Source of the DNA: Omphiscola glabra
Taxonomy: Eukaryota > Mollusca > Gastropoda > Lymnaeidae
Direction: 5' to 3'
NCBI GenBank assembly: GCA_964017045.1
Contig: OZ024794.1
Location: 30,289,815 to 30,353,814, forward strand
DNA: 64,000 nt
Position 1 is the stretch's first letter. Every line of letters starts with the position of its first letter. The translations under genes were made by a program, and so were the position numbers. Shown here piece by piece: positions 12,640 through 24,985 of the stretch. The notes under the pieces are model-generated. The model saw nothing but the letters and a program-made list of their open reading frames with translations, did no database searches and was not told the DNA's origin.

Positions 12640-14800
12640 GTCTCGTATGCGCTCCTACACCATTCATGCGATTGCGACAAAACCTTGGTTAGTTGTTGGC
12701 CACATACCCCGGCATTTAATTGAGTCATTAAAAAACTTTTAAAATATTTCGTTTTCGGCCGTTGGCCCATAATTCGTTTTTTTCTAATATGAGCTTTGTA
12801 AAAAATAATTTCCATATGCGCTCCTACACCATTTATCAGAATGCGATAACGCTTTACTGAGATGTTGTGCGTACACCCGCAAAGTTTTACGACTTTTTAA
12901 AGCCGTTTTAAAATATTTCGTTTTGAGCAAGGTGTCCCATGTTCGTTTTTTTCTTATATGAGCTATATAAATATAATTTCAAACCGTATGTGCTCCTACA
13001 CCATTCATGTGATTGCGACAAAACTTTGGTGAGTTGTTGTCCATAAGCTTGCGCAATTTACTGAGTCATTACAACACTTTAAAATATTCCGTTTTGTTGC
13101 CGTTGGCCCCAAAATCGTTTATTTTTCTTATATGAGCTTTGTAAAAAATACTTTTCGTCTGCGCTCACACACCATTTATCCGAATACGCTAAAACTGTGG
13201 TAAGGTGTTGCGACCACGACCACAAAGGTTTGGAAATAATAACAACTATTTTAAAGTATTCCGTTTTGAGCCAGGGGCCCCATGTTCGTTTTTTCCAATA
13301 TGAACTATATAAATATAATTTCAAACCGTATGCGCTCCTACACCGTTCATGCGATTGAGACAAAAATTAGTTGAGTTGTTGTCCATAAGCTATCGCATTT
13401 AACTGTGTCATTACAACACTTTTAAAATATTCTGTTGTTGGCCGTTGGCCCCAAAATGTTTTTTTTTTTAAAACTTATATGAGATTTGTAAAAAATAATT
13501 TATTTGTGCGCTCCTATACCATTCACCTGAATGCGATAAAACTTTAGTAAGATGTTTTGTACATGCAAAGGTTTTAGAATTATTACATCCGTTTTAAAAT
13601 ATTTCATTTTGAGCCAGGGGCCCCTATGTTCGTTTTTAAAAAAAATTAAACCTATATAAATTTAATTTCAAACTGTAGGCGCTCCTACACCATTCAAGTT
13701 ATTTCGATAAAATGAGGTGAGTTGTTGTCCAGAAGCCGGAGAATTTTTCTAATTCATTATTGCCCTTTAAAAAGTCGCTTGTTTTTCTGATACGAGGTTT
13801 GTAAAAAAACTTTAGTGAGAGGTTATGCGTACGCCTGGAAAGTTTTAAAAATATTACAACCATTTTAAAATTTGTTTTCCTTTTTTAGCCAGGGGCCCTA
13901 ATTTCGTTTTTTTCCTATATGAGCTATATAATTATAATTTCAAACGGAGCTAATGCATGAATGGATAGATTTTTAATCATATACAAATAGCGACATTAAA
14001 TTGTGTGTGTGACATAATAAGTAGGTTTCTGAAGTAATGCAAAAATTCTACAATATTCAGTTTGTGGCCGGGACCCAAAATGCGTTTGCCACCCTTATAT
14101 TGTCTTAATAATTATTGTATGCATTCCTATACCATTCATCCGATTGCGATACAACTTTAGTGAATTGATATGCGCTCTCCCGCAAATGTTTCTAAATTAG
14201 AACATTTTACAATATTCCGTTTGAGCCAGTGGCCCTAAATTCTTTTTTTTTTCTGATAAGAGCTTTATAACTATAATTTCATACAGAGCTATTCCATAGG
14301 TAGATTGAATTTAATCAAAAACAAAGAGTGATATTTCAGTTTGTATGTTACATAGTAAGTAGGTTCTAGATTAGTTCCACCATTGTTCAATATTCCATTT
14401 TTGGGTGGGGTGCCCTAAATTATTTTGTATTTTCTATATTTGTGCTATAAAAAAATAATTTCCGTTTGCGTCCCTTTACCATTCATCCGATTACGATAAG
14501 AAGTTGGCGAGTTGTTGTGCGCATGTCCGCAAAGGTTTCTCATTTAGTAAAACCATTTTACAATATTCCGTTTGGGGTCGGGGGCCCCAAATTCCATTTT
14601 TTCTTAATTGTACTATAAAAATATACTTTCAAACAGAGCAATTTCATGGGTGGATGAAATTGAATCAAATACAAATAACGACATTTCAGTTTTTGTGTTA
14701 CATAATAAGTAGGTTTCTGAATTAATGCAACCATTTTACAATATATCATTTGGGCCGGGGGCCTTACATTCGTTTTGTTTTCTTAAATGTAATTTCAAAC
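12640..14800 (+). repeat. Helitron 5' subterminal repeats, ~170 bp in ~340-bp pairs
   Basis: The word GCGCTCCTACACCATTCA, followed by ATGCGATTGCGACAAAA, recurs with divergence near 12649, 12815, 12995, 13160, 13335, 13509 and 13679, then less regularly near 14128 and 14467. Alternate copies are preceded by GAGCTTTGTAAAAAATA or by GAGCTATATAAATATAATTTC, so the true higher-order period is about 340 bp. Words like GATTGCGACAAAACTTTGGTG are common in the non-coding 5' parts of invertebrate Helitrons. A role in Rep binding is only a guess. Confidence 0.8.
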
Positions 14801-15430
14801 AGAGCCATCAAAACAACCACCCTTGAAAAAATGCCAACAGACAGCAAATTTGTAGAAAGAGCAGAGAAAACACATTGTTGCATGTTTAGTGTATTAGTAG
14901 AGAGTATTTTTGTTGTTTGTATAAATGAGCTTTAATTTTGTGACGTATTTTAGAATCGGATATGACGTTGTAAACGTGTTATGGTTTTGAAAAGCAATGA
15001 TTGAGTAATTCTATAATAGTAATAGAGTGTTAGAATTTCGGATTTGCTTTGTTTGATGAAAAGAAATTTGACATGAATCGATTGTTTCTTAAGTATTTAA
15101 ATTACCCCATAGACAACGAAGGTATTGAACTATGGTAACATCTAGATTTTAACGCTGGAAATTATGATTTATAAAGTAATGTGACCCCAAAACAACTGGA
15201 ATTGTACTGCCAACAGTTCATTGTTCTTCCTAACACTAACATGTGAACACTATTAACGTTAAAAATATCGTAAATTAATTTAATCAAATACAAACGGCGA
15301 TATTTCATTTTGTGTGTGACGTAACAAGTGGTGTTAAATGTTAAATTACCATTGCCTATCGACATCTAATAACATATATCACATGAATTTGTAATATTCG
15401 TCACAAAACAATACTTTTGCTGTCAAATCA

Positions 15431-17750
15431 ATGATGCCGGCCAAACGAAAAGCTATTGGTTTTTCCACACCTCAGGCGCGAAAGAAAAAGGCATCACGAG
15501 CTTCGGAAACAGTCGAGCAACGAAAAGCACGACTGGAAACAGCTCGAATAGGCAATGCTCAAGCCTGTTCCTTTGACACAGTGGAGGAACGGGAAGCAAG
15601 ACTGGACACAGCTCGAGTACACAATGCTCAAACCCGTTCATCTGAAATAGTCGAGCAACGTGAAGCAAGACTGGAAACCGCTGGCGTACGCAATGCTCAA
15701 ACCCGTTCATCTGAAACAGTCGAGCAATTTGAAGCAAGACTAGCAACCTCCCGAGTACGCAATGCTCGATCCAGGCAAACACTGCACACTGAATTAAATG
15801 TTAGTGCATTCTATTAAAATGCTAATTATGATTACAGTCTTCACCCAAGCGTGGTTATTGAAAAAATTGATAAATTATGCGTGTATTGCAGTGCCCTCAA
15901 ATTTAAGAATGAAACAGCGGGAATTTGCTGCGCGGGTGGGAAAGTGAAATTGCCAGAATTACATTCACCACCTGAACCATTATCAACGTTGGTATCATTT
16001 GACACAAGCCAATCGAAACATTTCTTGTCAATCATACGCAAGTACAATTCATGTTTCCAAATGACACCGTTCCGTGCAATAAATATCGTGCGCGAGAATT
16101 ACATGTCAACATTTAAAGTGCAAGAGCAAATTTATCATCGTTCAGGATCACTACTACCACTGCCAAACACAGATCACAAATTTCTTCAAATTTATTTCAT
16201 ACTGATGAACAAATCGATCAATGTTGTCATATCAATACGGGCACTAAATGAGAAATTGTGGCTGCATTGCAAGCTTTATTTTTGCAACACAACAAATTAA
16301 TTCAATTGTTTAGAATTGCATTTGAACAAATGCCAACAGTTTTAGTTAGAGCAGACAAAACACCTGTCGGTGAAAAGGAAAGAAAATACAATGCACCAAC
16401 AATTGATGAAGTGGCAAATGTTATAGTAGGCGAAGAATTTAAATCATGTGATATAATTCTTCATCGCAGAAATGGTGATGTTCAGCGAGTCTCAGAAACT
16501 CATCGCTCATACGACGGATTGCAATAACCAATTTTATTTTGGCAAGGAGAAGATGGATATCATTTCAACATCAAATTGAGAAATCCACAAATAGATAAGG
16601 TATCGAATAAGAAAGTTAGTTCCATGAATTACTATTTATATCGATTGATGATTTGTGAGAGTGCCTAAAATCATATCTTGAAATGTCGACAATTGTTCCA
16701 TCAATACATTGTTAATATGTATGCGAAAATCGAAACCGAACGACTCCTCTACATTCGATTAAATCAAAGCAAGTTGCGTTCAGAAGAGTACATTCATTTA
16801 CGTGATGCAGTTGTGAATGATGGCAATGTGAATCAAAATGAATTGGGGAAAATGGTTATACTGCCGGCCACATTTACTGGGAGTCCACGTCACATTCATG
16901 AATACGCACAAGATGCAAAGACATATGTTTGTGCATATGGCCGCCCAGATTTTTTGTATTACCTTTACTACACAATGATGCATCCGCTGAACGTTTCGCA
17001 AAACAGTTGTTGGACATTGGGAATGGGAAAATAGCAATCGATGAATCCACACAATGTTTCACATTGCCAACAAGTTTCTGTAAAATTCCAGCAACCATCG
17101 ACGAGTTTTTCCAAATACCGCACACAATTACAAAAATCATCAGTGGCTCAGTGCACGTGCTATATTGGCAGCCAAAAACAACGATGTCAATACCCTCAAC
17201 TTAAGCATTCAAAAAAAAATCCCAGGCGAAACGACAACGTACAAGTCCATCGATACTGTATTGAATCAAGACGAAGTTGTCAATTCTCCAACGGAATTCT
17301 TGAATTCACTTGACTTGCCAGGCATCCCGTCGCATGTTTTAACACTCAAAATTGGCGTGCCTATCATTCTTTTACGAAACATAAATCCACCACGACTTTG
17401 TAACGGCACCAAGCTTTCAGTGAAAAACATGATGAACAATATCATCGAAGCAACTATTTTAAATGGACACTTTAAAGGAGAAGATGTACTGCTGCCACGC
17501 ATCCCAATGATTCCAACAGATATGCCATTTGAATTCAAACGTCTGCAGTTTCCGGTGCGACTCGCATTTGCAATGACCATCAACAAAGGACAGGGACAAT
17601 CGCTACAAGTTTGCGGAATAACCCATGCTTCTCCCATGGACAGCTGTATGTGGCCTGCTTCGTGTTGGAGAACCTTCCGATTTATTCGTGTATGCACCAG
17701 ACGGAACAACAAAAAACATTGTGTGTTTAAAAGCTCTTCAAGAAACATAA
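15431..17750 (+). pseudogene. Helitron Rep-helicase pseudogene (internally deleted)
   Basis: Helitron proteins nick DNA with a Rep (HUH) domain and unwind it with a Pif1-type helicase. The start is the ATG at 15431 (MMPAKRKAI). About 15500-15790 encodes four 23-residue repeats of the form ETVEQREARLETARVRNAQ, matching the STPR repeat type. Near 15860-15960 comes a CxxC...CC zinc-finger-like segment (CVYCSALKF, AGICCAGGK), typical just before the Helitron_like_N domain. Helitron_like_N remnants run to about 16960 (HQYIVNMYAKIE, ILPATFTGSPRH, then GRPD). The frame then jumps directly to the middle of the helicase (FAKQLLDIGNGK, 16994-17029). The HUH catalytic part and the Walker A/B half of the helicase are therefore missing. 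The helicase C-terminus follows (LLRNINPPRLCNG, LAFAMTINKGQGQS, SHGQLYVAC) and ends at the TAA at 17748-17750. There are in-frame stops at about 15815, 16525 and 16668, and several single-base frameshifts. Confidence 0.9.
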
Positions 17751-17810
17751 TTAAAACGCAAACACTTTCTTTCTTGAGTGGCATTGCAACGCACGCCGGG
17801 CACTCTCTGG

Positions 17811-18320
17811 TGTTAGTAATAATAAATAATACCCACACCATCTTGATTGTAGGAAGAAAAAGACAGCAGTCATCTTTTCTTTATCAATATGTTTGTATAG
17901 ACCAAATCATAGATGCATTAAAAAAAAAATTTACAATACAGCTTCAGTCCATACACTGAATTTATGTCAGATATTCTTATGTAATCTCAACCCAGGTTGA
18001 TTAAATGTTGTAAAAAATATGAAGAGGCTTTTTTTTCCTTTTTGACTGCGTTATTATTTTTACAAAAAATATAGCTGACGTTATATTTTATTATTTCAAG
18101 ATCACCCTTCGTGGCCCCACTATTCTGGGATGAAGTACCGTTGACCGGGTCGTAATTTCTTTTCCATTCTAAGTCACGTGACTCCATCCTTATTTTTAAA
18201 TAGTGCCCATATATCATTGCTATGACAGAAACATGTTTCTCTTGCAATCATTAAACAAATGACCAACGCTTGGAATTTCAGAAGAATACAACACTCCATA
18301 AAGTTTCAGAAACAGTGCAT
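17811..18320. other. intergenic DNA, no gene seen
   Basis: Unique AT-rich sequence. It includes a perfect 12-bp palindrome AGTCACGTGACT at 18172-18183, an E-box of the bHLH-ZIP type. With no gene attached, its function is unknown. Confidence 0.45.
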
Positions 18321-18870
18321 AAGGTAACATAACATAAGGTGATATAACATAAGGTAACATAACATAAGGTAATATAACATAAGGTAACATAACATAAGGT
18401 GATATAACATAAGGTAACATAACATAAGGTGATATAACATAAGGTAACATAACATAAGGTAATATAACATAAGGTAACATAACATAAGGTAACATAACAT
18501 AAGGTAACATAACATAAGGTAACATAACATAAGGTAACATAACATAAGGTAACATAACATAAGGTAACATAACATAAGGTAACATAACATAAGGTAACAT
18601 AACATAAGGTAACATAACATAAGGTAACATAACATAAGGTGACATAACATAAGGTGATATAAGCTTAGGTAACATACGATGAGGTAACATACCATGAGGT
18701 AATATAACATGAGGTAACATAACAATAGGGAACATAACATGAGGTGCTATAAGATTAGGTAACATACGATGAGGTAACATAACACGAGGTAACATAACAC
18801 GAGGTAACATAACAAGAGGTAACATAACAAGAGGTAACAGAAGGTTAAATAACAAGAGGTAACATAACAT
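18321..18870. repeat. minisatellite, 15-bp unit
   Basis: Roughly 36 units of AAGGTAACATAACAT. The first two-thirds (to about 18660) is nearly perfect with a GATAT variant recurring. The last third has drifted to GAGGTAACATAACAC-like units. The 15-bp period keeps the minus strand open, giving a 216-codon YVMLP-repeat frame that is not a credible gene. Confidence 0.97.
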
Positions 18871-19319
18871 AAGGTAAAGATTTACGATAAGTAGTAAATG
18901 AAATTACATGTAAAGTTTAAAAAATACGGCGATGCCAACATGTTCGTTGGTTTGTTGTGCCTCAAAATAAGTTCAGCCTTCCTTGTTTGAGAATCACTGC
19001 TCCGATGACCCTCACAGACAGCGCAATTCCAGTCACGCCCTTTATGTGGCGTAACCCCCTCCCCCCCACCCCAAAATCACATTTTGCATTGAATCCTTGG
19101 TGTTGAAACATTCCAAACTAAACACACTATGAATAGATATATATAGCGGTGTTGCTTTGTTAGAAATAAGCAAGGAAGAGTGAGATCCTTCTCTCAGCAA
19201 TGTCCAGGCGTTGGCAGGGAATAAAGAGAGCGCCATTCCATACCCGCCACTTGTTGAAGCGTGATTAACACTGCAACACAATCCAGGCTTAAGTGGCGCC
19301 TTGTGGACTTTTCGCGGCT
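18871..19319. other. intergenic DNA, no gene seen
   Basis: Unique sequence with a C-rich run near 19052-19070. I see no supported gene. Confidence 0.45.
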
Positions 19320-19640
19320 GAATGTTGGGGGAGAGGGTGGGTGGTGTTGGGGGAAAGGTGGGTGGTGTTGGGGTAGAGGGTGGGTGGTGTTTGGGAGAGG
19401 GTGGGTGGTGTTGGGGGAAAGGTGGGTGGTGTTGGGGTAGAGGGTGGATGGTGTTTGGGAGAGGGTGGGTGGTGTTGGGGGAAAGGTGGGTGGTGTTGGG
19501 GTAGAGGGTGGTTGGTGTTGGGGTAGAGGGTGGTTGGTGTTTGGAAGAAGGTGGGTGGCGTTGGGGTAGAGGGTGTTGTGTGGTGTTGGGGGAGAGATGG
19601 TGTTTGGGAGAGAGGATGCTAGGTGGTGTTGAAGCTCTAG
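19320..19640. repeat. G-rich minisatellite, GGTGGTGTTGGGG units
   Basis: Alternating sub-units (GGTGGTGTTGGGGGAAA, GGTGTTGGGGTAGAGGG, GGTGTTTGGGAGAGGG) of about 20-21 bp, arranged in sets of three. This gives a longer period of about 62 bp. All G-runs are on the plus strand, so four-strand (G4) folding is plausible. Confidence 0.93.
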
Positions 19641-21076
19641 TAACGTAATTGTCCAAGATTTGTTTTGTTTCGTTAAAGAAAAGTTGAATTGCATTACTTG
19701 ATGAAAGTTATTTTCAATGTTTCGATGGTCTGGGTGGTAGAGCTGATGCCTTCTTTAAAGTTAAGATATTGCAAACTTTGGAATATTCTAATATGTCATG
19801 TGGTGGGATTGTTGAAAAATAGAGCGAGGCATCGTGAATAATCAGGATCACAATCGAATTTTAAATAACATGCTTGGAAAATAGTTGGATTTGTCATTCT
19901 TTTTCTATATTTATTGGCACAATAAAACACAAATTTAAAAAAAAAATGAAATAATAATAATAATAATAATTCTTGTTACGTAGTCGTGTCATCTATTCGA
20001 AGTCGGAGACACATTTCCGAGCCCTACTCCTAAGCCATGGCCTCTAGTTGAAAGTTGCTTAGTGATGTCAGCTTTCATCTCTAGTTGCATATTCACACAC
20101 GTGTCACCGTGTCGCATTCTTTGTCATTAATCAAGATCTCCGAGGTAATACGTTTTACGTTTGTCTTATTGCTGGGAAATGTCATCAATAAATCGCCCTG
20201 GCCTCGGTACGCCTCAATAGACCGCACTCAATACCCTCGCGTTTTCCACCATCTAATTTAGATTATTTACTTTAGGAAGAATATCGCCCCTACGGCGGGG
20301 AGACTACAACAAACATTCACGCCGGGACAGCTGCAATGAAAACGTCTTCAGTCTCTCAACGACGCTGCTGGTGACACTAAGTCCCTAACCATTCTCCGGG
20401 GCGAAGCTCTGGCAAGATGCCCGTCTCCTTTGGGGGGGGGGGGCCTCACCGAGGAAGACGGTTTTTTTTTGGTTGGGGGGGGGGCTCTCTAGCCCCTTCA
20501 CTCGAGGCAATGCCACATTTACTAAATTGTAGTCCACGGTACGTGGATGAATCCGAAATTGATTTGTGCGGACGGCTAAAGCCGAAGTACTCCTCTGACC
20601 AGCCTTGTCCATCTTCATTTCCTTCTACGCAGAATGGGGAGACCCAAAAAACCCAAAGAAGGCTTTACTTGTCCGCTCCTCCGCATCCCTTTCACTTTAA
20701 TACCAAATTTCTACCACTGGAGCGTGATTTCTGTCTTCGTAAAAAACAACAGAGGGAAGAAAAAAAACTATTGATTTGCGGTCTGTCTGCATCGTTCTCA
20801 GAGCGACTGTCTCCCCTCTTCGGGCTACGCGGTATTTCAGCCCGGCGTGCAGCTGTCGTGACAAGTGTACACTGGCCAATTCTATCCTGAGCTATCGATC
20901 ACCACCCCGGATTGATCGGAGTAGAATAAATTCCCACGCTTACGGGCGGCACCTGATCAAGCCTCAAGTTTTTAATTTATTGTTGCTGTTGTGTGGTTTT
21001 ATTACAACGTCTAGAAGGAGGTTTACCACTGGGTCTTGAAATAAAGTCAAATAGTCAATCGTCCTTTGATTTCATA
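19641..21076. other. intergenic DNA with GC-rich block, no gene identified
   Basis: Includes an (AAT)n tract at about 19950-19970 and a GC-richer block at about 20280-20680, interrupted by runs of 10-12 G at about 20431 and 20465. The open frame at 20417-20890 reads through these G runs and its translation has no recognisable similarity. The block could hold an exon or promoter, but I cannot support either. Confidence 0.4.
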
Positions 21077-21262
21077 AACTGTAACGCTTGTTAACTCTTA
21101 AACTAACTAGTTACAGGTCTTGCTGTAACGCTGGTTAACTCTTAAACTAACTAGTTACAGGTCTTGCTGTACTGTAACGCTTGTTAACTCTTAAACTAAC
21201 TAGTTACAGGTCTTGCTGTAACGCTGGTTAACTCTTAAACTAACTAGTTACAGGTCTCGCTT
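21077..21262. repeat. minisatellite, ~44-bp unit, four copies
   Basis: Units share CTGTAACGCTTGTTAACTC and TAACTAGTTACAGGTC. Each holds the 10-bp palindrome TAACTAGTTA. Alternating CTTG and CTGG variants plus an extra CTGTA between copies two and three show that a two-unit block was duplicated. Confidence 0.95.
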
Positions 21263-22526
21263 AAATCAGTTATTGTCGGGCCAGTTCTCGAAACGACTAG
21301 AAATAGTTTTACGTTATATCGATACATAGAGGGGTTCAGACACGTACACGTCACCACCTCTTAAATTTTATTTAAGAAGTTTATTCAATAAAATAAAATC
21401 TTAACTGCCACCCTCCCTCATTAATGGACGCTCCTTTAAATCATTGATCAAATTCAAATTTAAAAAAAAAAACAATAGTTTTTTCTTGACGACCTTTCTT
21501 AAGAAAAATGTAATGATCATTTTCAGAAGTGAAACATAAAGCATTGACAGATTAATGTTGGTTTTTCCCCGACATATTTGCTTACTTCTTAACCTTAATC
21601 AGTCATTAACAATAATATGTGTCGATACATGTAGTTTTTAAAAACTAAAAGTAGATCTCCGGTTTACACAAAAATCTATATATACAAAACTAAACAAAAA
21701 TTTTAAAACTTTATTATTTAAAAAAGGGGGTTTAAAAATCAAAAGAAATTTCCTATTAACGTCAGTCCACATTTTTTTTTCCTTTAATTTTCAAACGTTA
21801 AACATATCTCTACTAATGCTTGAGATACGATTACATGCTCCTCCAGGTCCTACATTAAAATCAACATCCTCTGTCTCTCTCTCTATGTCATATATATATA
21901 TATTATCCATATTTCTTTTCAAAAATATTCTAAAGTTTGCAGCGAGAAATGAAATATGGGCTCAATACCGTTGTTCAGCGCACATTATCTTTATCTTATA
22001 ATGTTTTCCAAATCAAATTTACTTTTTTATTTCGCTTGGCCAAGTGAAGTGCTTTTTAAGTTCGAAAAGTGCATACTCGTTGGTGGCTTTATGAAACTAT
22101 AGACATACATATTTTAAAATATAGTTAACTTTATCACCGGACAGGTGAATACAAACATTTCTTAAATAGCCATATGTAGCAATGTCGCCCGTCATTGGAT
22201 TGTCGGTTAATCGGTTAACGACCACATCACGCTCTCGACAAAATAATCGAAGTCTTTCTTCCCGTCTTTAAAAGAAACAACTTACGATTCAACAACAAAC
22301 CAACAACAACAGCAGCAGCAACACAATTGTGATTGTCCCCAAGTATAGAAGTTCTGAAAATACCAGCATCACGCGGCCATTCGTAACATTCAGCTGAGGA
22401 CGATCACTCTTTGTCAGGCCAGCACTTGAACACAGTTATTTTTTTTTTTTAAAGCGTAGTTCGTCTTAAGGATGAGGGTAACCAGAAGTCAAGATGCTTG
22501 TAAATCCATACGTTATGCACGCAAGT
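21263..22526. other. intergenic DNA, no gene seen
   Basis: AT-rich sequence with homopolymers, a short (AT)n near 21892-21903 and a CAA/CAG-rich stretch near 22290-22325. No gene is supported. Confidence 0.45.
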
Positions 22527-24985
22527 CAAGGTTGGCTTTAGGTGCAGGTAAATCAGGCAACTGCCTGGAGCGCCAAATTCTAGTGGGGTGGGAGTCAATT
22601 TGATTCGAACAAATTTTTTAAAAAAAATTTGACGGAAAAGAAATTTACACAAAAAAAGAATATTTAGTCGTTTAACGACTCTTTTGTGATATTTTTTTTT
22701 ACAACCAACTTTGCTGAAATGTATAACAGCTATTTAAATGAAATAAATGTGCATCCCAGTTGCACAATGAAAACATGTGTGGTGTTTATTGATAATAATT
22801 TAAGTCCAATGATAATTAATTTAAAATTTTTTTTTATAATGATAGCAAGTATTTAAATTAAAAGACAAATAAAAAGAGTAATTAAATGTTTAAGACACTT
22901 TGGACAACACGATGTTTTCCTTGTTTACAGAAAGCAAGACGATAAAGCAGTTGTTAAGTTAACAAATAAGGACTAGAATTATTTTGAACCCAAGCACCAT
23001 TATTATTTGTATTTGTGGGGGTGCGGGGTGGGGGAGGGGATTGGGGAAAAGGTACATTTATTGAGGTACTTATTATCGATGTGAATTTATAAAATGGGGG
23101 TGGGGGCGGGCGTATATAAAAAAAAGGGGGGGGGGTCGGTTTTGAAAGACTGGCATAGAAACCTTTGTTACTTACATACACAAAAAGAAAACGTTCAGAT
23201 TGTCAACTCATTAAAGTATTTTTCTAATTTAACTGTAATTTTTACCGATTTGTGTTCGTTTGAATTGTATTTGTGTAAACAGAGATTATAAGTGTATCTA
23301 AAGTTGTGGAAAAGGCGCAAACATTCGTTGATGCACTGAGTGACAAAGATTTCGAAGATTACAGAAAAGATCCTGAGCCTGAAATCGTGTTGAAATCTTC
23401 AATCCTCAACGTAACCATCGGGGAGCAAGGCGGGTGGCCGCTCCCCTAGACCATATTTACATAAGGGGGGAGGGTAGGGGTTCAAGGGGGGTGGTCAAGG
23501 ATATAGCTGTTTTTCATTCGTCGAAACATAATTTTATGTTGACCCCCGGAGAGGTGGGGTAAAAGTTTTGTTTAATTAAGAAAAAAATTATTATCATTGG
23601 TGTGATATCTGAAGAAAAAACATTTAATGCTTGATACGACTTTAAATAACATTAACGAAATATAACGTTTCTCTACTGCTCATCTTGAATCCACTGCTTT
23701 CTTGTCCCATCCTAAAATATAACGTACATTTAAAAAAAAAGGAATGGCTGCGAAATGAAAGTAAGGCGCCAAATGGGACGGTTTCTATTGCGTGAAGCTG
23801 CAGGGTTAAACATTCAAATGAGCGAAAGTAGCTATATCTTCCCGTTGAAGTGAATCTACCGTCTGAGATCTAAGGGCGAGTCTTGTAACCAGGGCCTTAC
23901 GTAGGTAGCATTATGACACAATGTATTTTTTTTTTAATTTGGGACTGATTTGTAACAAATCATGTATTAATTAATTATTTCATACAAAATCAGACCCCTT
24001 TCCCAATTTACGCTCGGAAGCCTTCGACTCCCTTGATTTCTACCTCCCTAACCGCACCCCCAAATCAGAGGTGTAGTCTAGTTACTTTTCAATTTAAAAA
24101 TTAAAAAAAAAACTTTTATAATAATAATCAATTTTAATTGTGACACTTATTAGTTTTGTGTGTTCACCTTTTTCAAAAATAATTTTCATTCCCCCTAACG
24201 TGAAAACCTGGCTACTCTACTGTTTTTATTTTAAATATTATGTTTCATACTGCTATTAATTCTCTGACAGAAAGTTTCAAGCAAATTAAATAACAAACAA
24301 CATTGTTTTTATGGATCTCAAACAGTCTTTGATTAGGAATTTTTGAAAATGTGTAAAAACATTTACTAACAAGTATCTCAGACACGCAAGAAAAATCCCC
24401 ACTGAATATTCTGACATTTTTACACTCAAAACAATGACTTGATGTTTTTTCCAAATATAATAATCTCTCTTCTAATATTGATGACCATTCCAGTCTACGT
24501 TGCAACTGGAGAAAGGCGTTTTTTCATATCTAAAATTGATTAAACCTATTGACAAGCGTCTATGACTCGGGTAAGTCTCACTGCTTTGGCTGTGCTGTTT
24601 TTGGAAATGATGCTGCCAGTCGACTAGATTTGCCATCCCAAAATGACACAAAAATTGCTTTAAAAATAGTATAATTGTTAGGATGTCTAATTAAAATTTA
24701 AAAATTCAAAATTGATTTGAACTGCACGCTGAACGTCTGGATCTTGTCTTGTTAGTGTTGCGTCTTTGCCATAAAAGCTACTTTTATTTCCAAGAGATTA
24801 GTTTAAAAAAAAAATTATTTTTCATCAGCCCCTTTTAATTTTAGGACTTTTAGCATTGTCTTTTTTTCAAGAAGCAGCCCCTTTCAACATTGTTGAAGGT
24901 TAATATCAACCTGAAGAGTTTTAGAAGGAAAGGGTGCTAAAATTTTAAAACTTCCTTGAGCGCCACAATTGCTACCCCGGCTCTG
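22527..24985 (+). mobile_element. old, degenerate hAT transposon
   Basis: The left end CAAGGTTGGCTTTAGG, followed by GGCAACTGCCTGGAGCGCCA, and the right end (inverse of CAGAGCCGGGGTAGC, with GAGCGCCACAATTGC inside) resemble the termini of hAT elements that carry a BED-finger transposase. The flanks ACGCAAGT (22519-22526) and CAGAAAGT (24986-24993) agree at 5 of 8 positions, consistent with a decayed 8-bp target duplication. A transposase C-terminal relic lies inside. The middle is full of frameshifts and A/G homopolymers. The exact ends are less certain than the internal relic. Confidence 0.5.
24430..24640 (+). pseudogene. hAT transposase C-terminal (dimerisation) relic
   Basis: hAT transposases end in a conserved dimerisation region, recognisable by a pattern like TIPVSVASGERSFSKLK. 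Here the plus strand reads LLILMTIPVYVATGERRFF followed by ISKID, then a stop. After a frameshift, a relic of the downstream helix (LTALAVLF, then GNDAASRLDL) follows. Only the C-terminal ~60-70 residues are readable, and no intact frame exists. A hAT origin is secure from this motif. The subfamily is not. Confidence 0.72.

Larger units (their letters stand above)
12591..17810 (+). mobile_element. Helitron rolling-circle transposon, decayed and internally deleted
   Basis: The 5' end is TC followed by TATATATATAAAAATGAATG, a start typical of animal Helitrons. The 3' end is CTGG (fitting CTRR), preceded by GCAACGCACGCCGGGCAC, which resembles known Helitron 3' termini. A stem of GGC with GCC (17780-17798) is present but imperfect. 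The element lies between an A (12590) and a T (17811), the normal Helitron target, without target duplication. Length is about 5.2 kb. It contains a long 5' non-coding region of degenerate repeats and one plus-strand Rep-helicase frame broken by stops, frameshifts and a large internal deletion. It is therefore not autonomous. Confidence 0.9.

Noticed and set aside
17266..17841. 191-codon minus-strand frame
   Set aside because: Antisense shadow of the Helitron helicase relic.
18220..18870. 216-codon YVMLP-repeat minus frame as a membrane protein
   Set aside because: Hydrophobicity is a by-product of translating the 15-bp AT-rich unit.
20417..20890. 157-codon open frame in a GC-rich block
   Set aside because: It runs through G homopolymers, whose length is unreliable, and has no known domain.
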